This document shows positions 6,536 to 8,824 of a DNA stretch of 8,824 bases, in pieces. A program made the position numbers and the translations under genes. This DNA is from Methanobacteriaceae archaeon UBA349 (GTDB lineage Archaea; Methanobacteriota; Methanobacteria; Methanobacteriales; Methanobacteriaceae): assembly GCA_002509745.1 (NCBI GenBank), contig DAWK01000069.1, positions 1-8,824 of the forward strand, written 5' to 3'. Under the pieces are notes generated by a model that saw nothing but the letters and a program-made list of their open reading frames with translations, made no database searches and was not told the DNA's origin. How positions within the stretch are numbered: the stretch's first letter is position 1; each line of letters opens with the position of its first letter.

Positions 6536-6542
6536 AAAAAAG

Positions 6543-6546
6543 CCTC
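6543..6546 (-). promoter_or_regulatory. Ribosome binding site of the McrC-like gene, overlapping the mcrB stop
   Basis: On the minus strand GAGG spans the last two bases of the TGA stop of mcrB and lies seven bases before the ATG at 6535. The overlap suggests that ribosomes finishing mcrB reinitiate here. Confidence 0.6.
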
Positions 6547-8824
6547 AGTTAATGAAAGATACATATCTTTGTTCATAAAGGACTTTTTCCATTTCCTTAA
6601 GCTTTTGATAAGAAGTATAGAATCTGATGTTGTCAGATGAATCTAAACATAATTTAGATAATTCATTTATAGCCTCACCTAGAACTCTTTCTGATCCATG
6701 AAGCTTAGGAAGCATTTTTTGTTTAATTTGAGCATCAAAATATCTTTCCCAATTGTTCCATTCTGATGGTTCTCTTTCATATTTCCAGGCGACACACATG
6801 AATCTTAAAATTTCATTGATTACCCTAAAACCAAAATCAAAACCAGCTTTTTTAAGGACATTTTGGAACGATTCCAGTTCTTCAGATAAAACATCCCAAA
6901 TATTATTTCCATCAGAGGAATATACATTATCGAGAATATTTCTAAGATCATTAATATCTGCTGAACGTATTTCAAGATCTTTTAAAGGATTTTCTAGATA
7001 TAATATGTCTCCTGAAGGAGCTTCCAGACTAAAATCATTATTCATATAATCTTGTGCGGAATATGTGGCAAATTCAATAGTATTGGCCCTATCCAGGACC
7101 TTAGGAGAGAACATATAAGTTGTTTCATCAACATTAACTGTTCCAGTAACTAGTATGTTTTTTGGTAATTTTAGATCTGAAGGAATTTTGCTATCCTCTT
7201 TTTCTAAATATAAAGGAATACTTTCTTCACTTTCAAGTGCTGATAAAAAGTCAGAGAAATATCTTTCCACATGTGAAAGATTCATTTCATCTAAAATTAA
7301 AAAATGAGGAAGATTTGATTTTTTAGAATCAAGAATAAGATCTAAAGCAGGAGTTGATTGATATTCATCAGTAATTAAATTGTAAAAACCAAGAATATGT
7401 CTGTTTTCAGTCCAGTTGGCTCCTACTGGGACAATTTTATATTGTGGATTTTGAGAATTAGTTAGTTCTATTTCTAAATCTATTCTTTTATTGGGATCTT
7501 CTTGAGCTAATTTTTCTAGATGTGGTTTTAGATTATTGTCATCATCAATATAGAAAATTCTAGTAGCAAGATTTAACTTTCCTTGTGAAGATATTCCATC
7601 AACTTTGATATTATAAATGCCTTCAAAATCTTCAGGTTCTACTATTTCAGTCAAGTCTTCTCTCTTAAGAGTCCAACCACCACTAGACGCAGATCTACCA
7701 ACTTTCACCGATGTTTTAATACAATTATTATCTATTTTGGAGCTAGAGATATAATTTGCAAATAATTGGGCCAGTTTAGTTTTACCGGTCCCTGAGTTTC
7801 CAGTTAAGATAACAAATGGTTTTACTTTTAGTGAAAGTAAATAGTTTTCAATAGTTTCTTTATCAAAGAAATAGCCTTTTTCAACTAAATGCTCATAAAA
7901 TGATGTAATATGCACACCGGTTCCAATAATATCTTCTGTATATTTTTTAGGAATTTTACCATCCCCATATTTTATTTCATATATCTTTTTTACAAATTCA
8001 AGGACATTATAAGGTAAATTTGGATCATTTATTTTTCCTATTAGGACCATTCTGGTTTCCCTATCACCATCTTGGACTAAAGTCCATTCACCTTTATAAT
8101 TCTCTTCAAAATTTGTTTTTGAATAATTTCCACCTAATTTTCCCCTATGAAGTATATAATAATCATCCTTAGAGTCTTTAGCTATTACACCAGCAACTCT
8201 TCTATTAATTCCTTTAATAGGGAAGTTAATTTCACATATGATAGTTGAACTTTTTTTAGGATCGGGTTTTTCTAGGCCAAAACCATGCCAATATCTACTC
8301 CCTTCAATTTCTATGGGTTGCATCCACATTCCTAATTCATTAGACCAATATGTTTCCTCTTCATCATCTTGTCCACCAGGAAAACCAACCTTTATGTTAA
8401 AAGTTTCCTCAGAATGTTCAATTATTGAATTTAAAAAGATTTCTTGACATTTTCTAATTTCTGACTCATCTTCAACTACACTAAGTACTTTATTTTCAGC
8501 AATTGAATCATAAATTTTAATGAATTCTTTTAAGTCGTCTATCAGAATATCTTCAGTTGGTAAATCATATGTTGAATAATATTTAGCATAAATATTTCCC
8601 GCTTCATAATAAGGGGCGAAATTTCCATTTCCTAATGAGATATCACTAATCAATTCATTCGAAATCTTTTGTGGTAAATTTTCTCTAAAAGACGCAGAAC
8701 TATTCAACAAATACTCTTTGGCCTTTTTATTACCATATTTATTCCTTATATCGGTTACACCTTGATTTAAGGACAAATAAACTCCTTCCATCTCTTCGGT
8801 GAATAAGTAAACAATATAATATCC
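6545..8824 (-). CDS. mcrB: McrB-like AAA+ GTPase, 5' end outside the window
   Basis: The frame stays open to the last base: 11 codons before the Met at 8791 read GYYIVYLFTEE and continue into MEGVYLSLNQG, which is the core of the MrcB N-terminal DNA-binding domain (DUF3578). The real start therefore lies to the right. Numbering from that Met, residues to about 95 finish this domain. Residues 130-270 form a second module (SRYWHGFG, ICEINFPIKGINRR, ILHRGKLGG, GEWTLVQDGDRE) that I have the impression of seeing beside HNH nucleases but cannot name. The AAA+ motor follows: Walker A GNSGTGKT (331-338), GANWTENRHILGFYN (457-471), Walker B LILDEMN (498-504), sensor region GTVNVDETT (550-558) in place of the E. 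coli McrB NTADRS element, and LDRAN (566-570). An insertion of roughly 95 residues sits between Walker A and the GANW motif. The protein would form the hexameric ring that recognises modified DNA and drives the McrC-like nuclease encoded next. E. coli McrB has about 460 residues; this one exceeds 759. Confidence 0.9.
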   Translation of the reverse strand, partial: GYYIVYLFTEEMEGVYLSLNQGVTDIRNKYGNKKAKEYLLNSSASFRENLPQKISNELISDISLGNGNFAPYYEAGNIYAKYYSTYDLPTEDILIDDLKEFIKIYDSIAENKVLSVVEDESEIRKCQEIFLNSIIEHSEETFNIKVGFPGGQDDEEETYWSNELGMWMQPIEIEGSRYWHGFGLEKPDPKKSSTIICEINFPIKGINRRVAGVIAKDSKDDYYILHRGKLGGNYSKTNFEENYKGEWTLVQDGDRETRMVLIGKINDPNLPYNVLEFVKKIYEIKYGDGKIPKKYTEDIIGTGVHITSFYEHLVEKGYFFDKETIENYLLSLKVKPFVILTGNSGTGKTKLAQLFANYISSSKIDNNCIKTSVKVGRSASSGGWTLKREDLTEIVEPEDFEGIYNIKVDGISSQGKLNLATRIFYIDDDNNLKPHLEKLAQEDPNKRIDLEIELTNSQNPQYKIVPVGANWTENRHILGFYNLITDEYQSTPALDLILDSKKSNLPHFLILDEMNLSHVERYFSDFLSALESEESIPLYLEKEDSKIPSDLKLPKNILVTGTVNVDETTYMFSPKVLDRANTIEFATYSAQDYMNNDFSLEAPSGDILYLENPLKDLEIRSADINDLRNILDNVYSSDGNNIWDVLSEELESFQNVLKKAGFDFGFRVINEILRFMCVAWKYEREPSEWNNWERYFDAQIKQKMLPKLHGSERVLGEAINELSKLCLDSSDNIRFYTSYQKLKEMEKVLYEQRYVSFIN

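Noticed and set aside
6753..7049. 98-residue plus-strand frame
   Set aside because: Antisense to the C-terminal part of McrB, which has clear family motifs in the other strand; low-complexity Ser/Arg-rich shadow.
8238..8447. 69-residue plus-strand frame
   Set aside because: Antisense to the second module of McrB; no recognisable motif.

Overview
The window looks like an AT-rich accessory region of an archaeon, most probably a Methanobacterium-like member of the Methanobacteriales. The reasons are the archaeal signals (oligo-T terminators, a TATA-like box in front of a gene, purine-rich GGTGG / AGGGGATC ribosome binding sites), a zinc-ribbon membrane protein of a style common in these methanogens, and a UvrD/REP helicase remnant that resembles methanogen copies. 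The genus is an inference.

Right part (about 4658-8824, all minus strand): a two-gene type IV, modification-dependent restriction operon. A large McrB-like AAA+ GTPase runs off the right edge of the window: the frame stays open through the last base, so the true start lies outside. Nine bases after it comes a McrC-like DUF2357 protein with a C-terminal PD-(D/E)XK nuclease. Together they would form a nucleotide-driven complex that cleaves foreign modified DNA.

Middle (about 4393-4619): directly downstream of mcrC lies the 5' end of a UvrD/REP helicase gene, cut off just after Walker A. The cut falls at a 16-base sequence that is also found at 10-25. There it forms the last codons of a second helicase remnant, the C-terminal tip with its CxxC-x5-C iron-sulfur-type cysteines. 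Two broken helicase ends therefore bracket the left half of the window.

Left part (26-4392): (i) on the minus strand, a 697-residue protein that combines an N6-adenine methyltransferase fold with a degenerate catalytic motif (QPSF in place of NPPF), a HsdS-like target recognition segment, a HEPN-like region with an Rx4H motif, and a C-terminal CPDC segment; (ii) a decayed exonuclease III fragment; (iii) on the plus strand, a zinc-ribbon membrane protein with HEAT-like C-terminal repeats, whose promoter region carries a near-perfect palindrome around a TATA-like box; (iv) a possible 58-codon ORF after it. The methylase-HEPN fusion is the best candidate for an undescribed defence effector. The whole window reads as a defence island in which intact AT-rich cargo sits among remnants of GC-richer DNA-repair genes.
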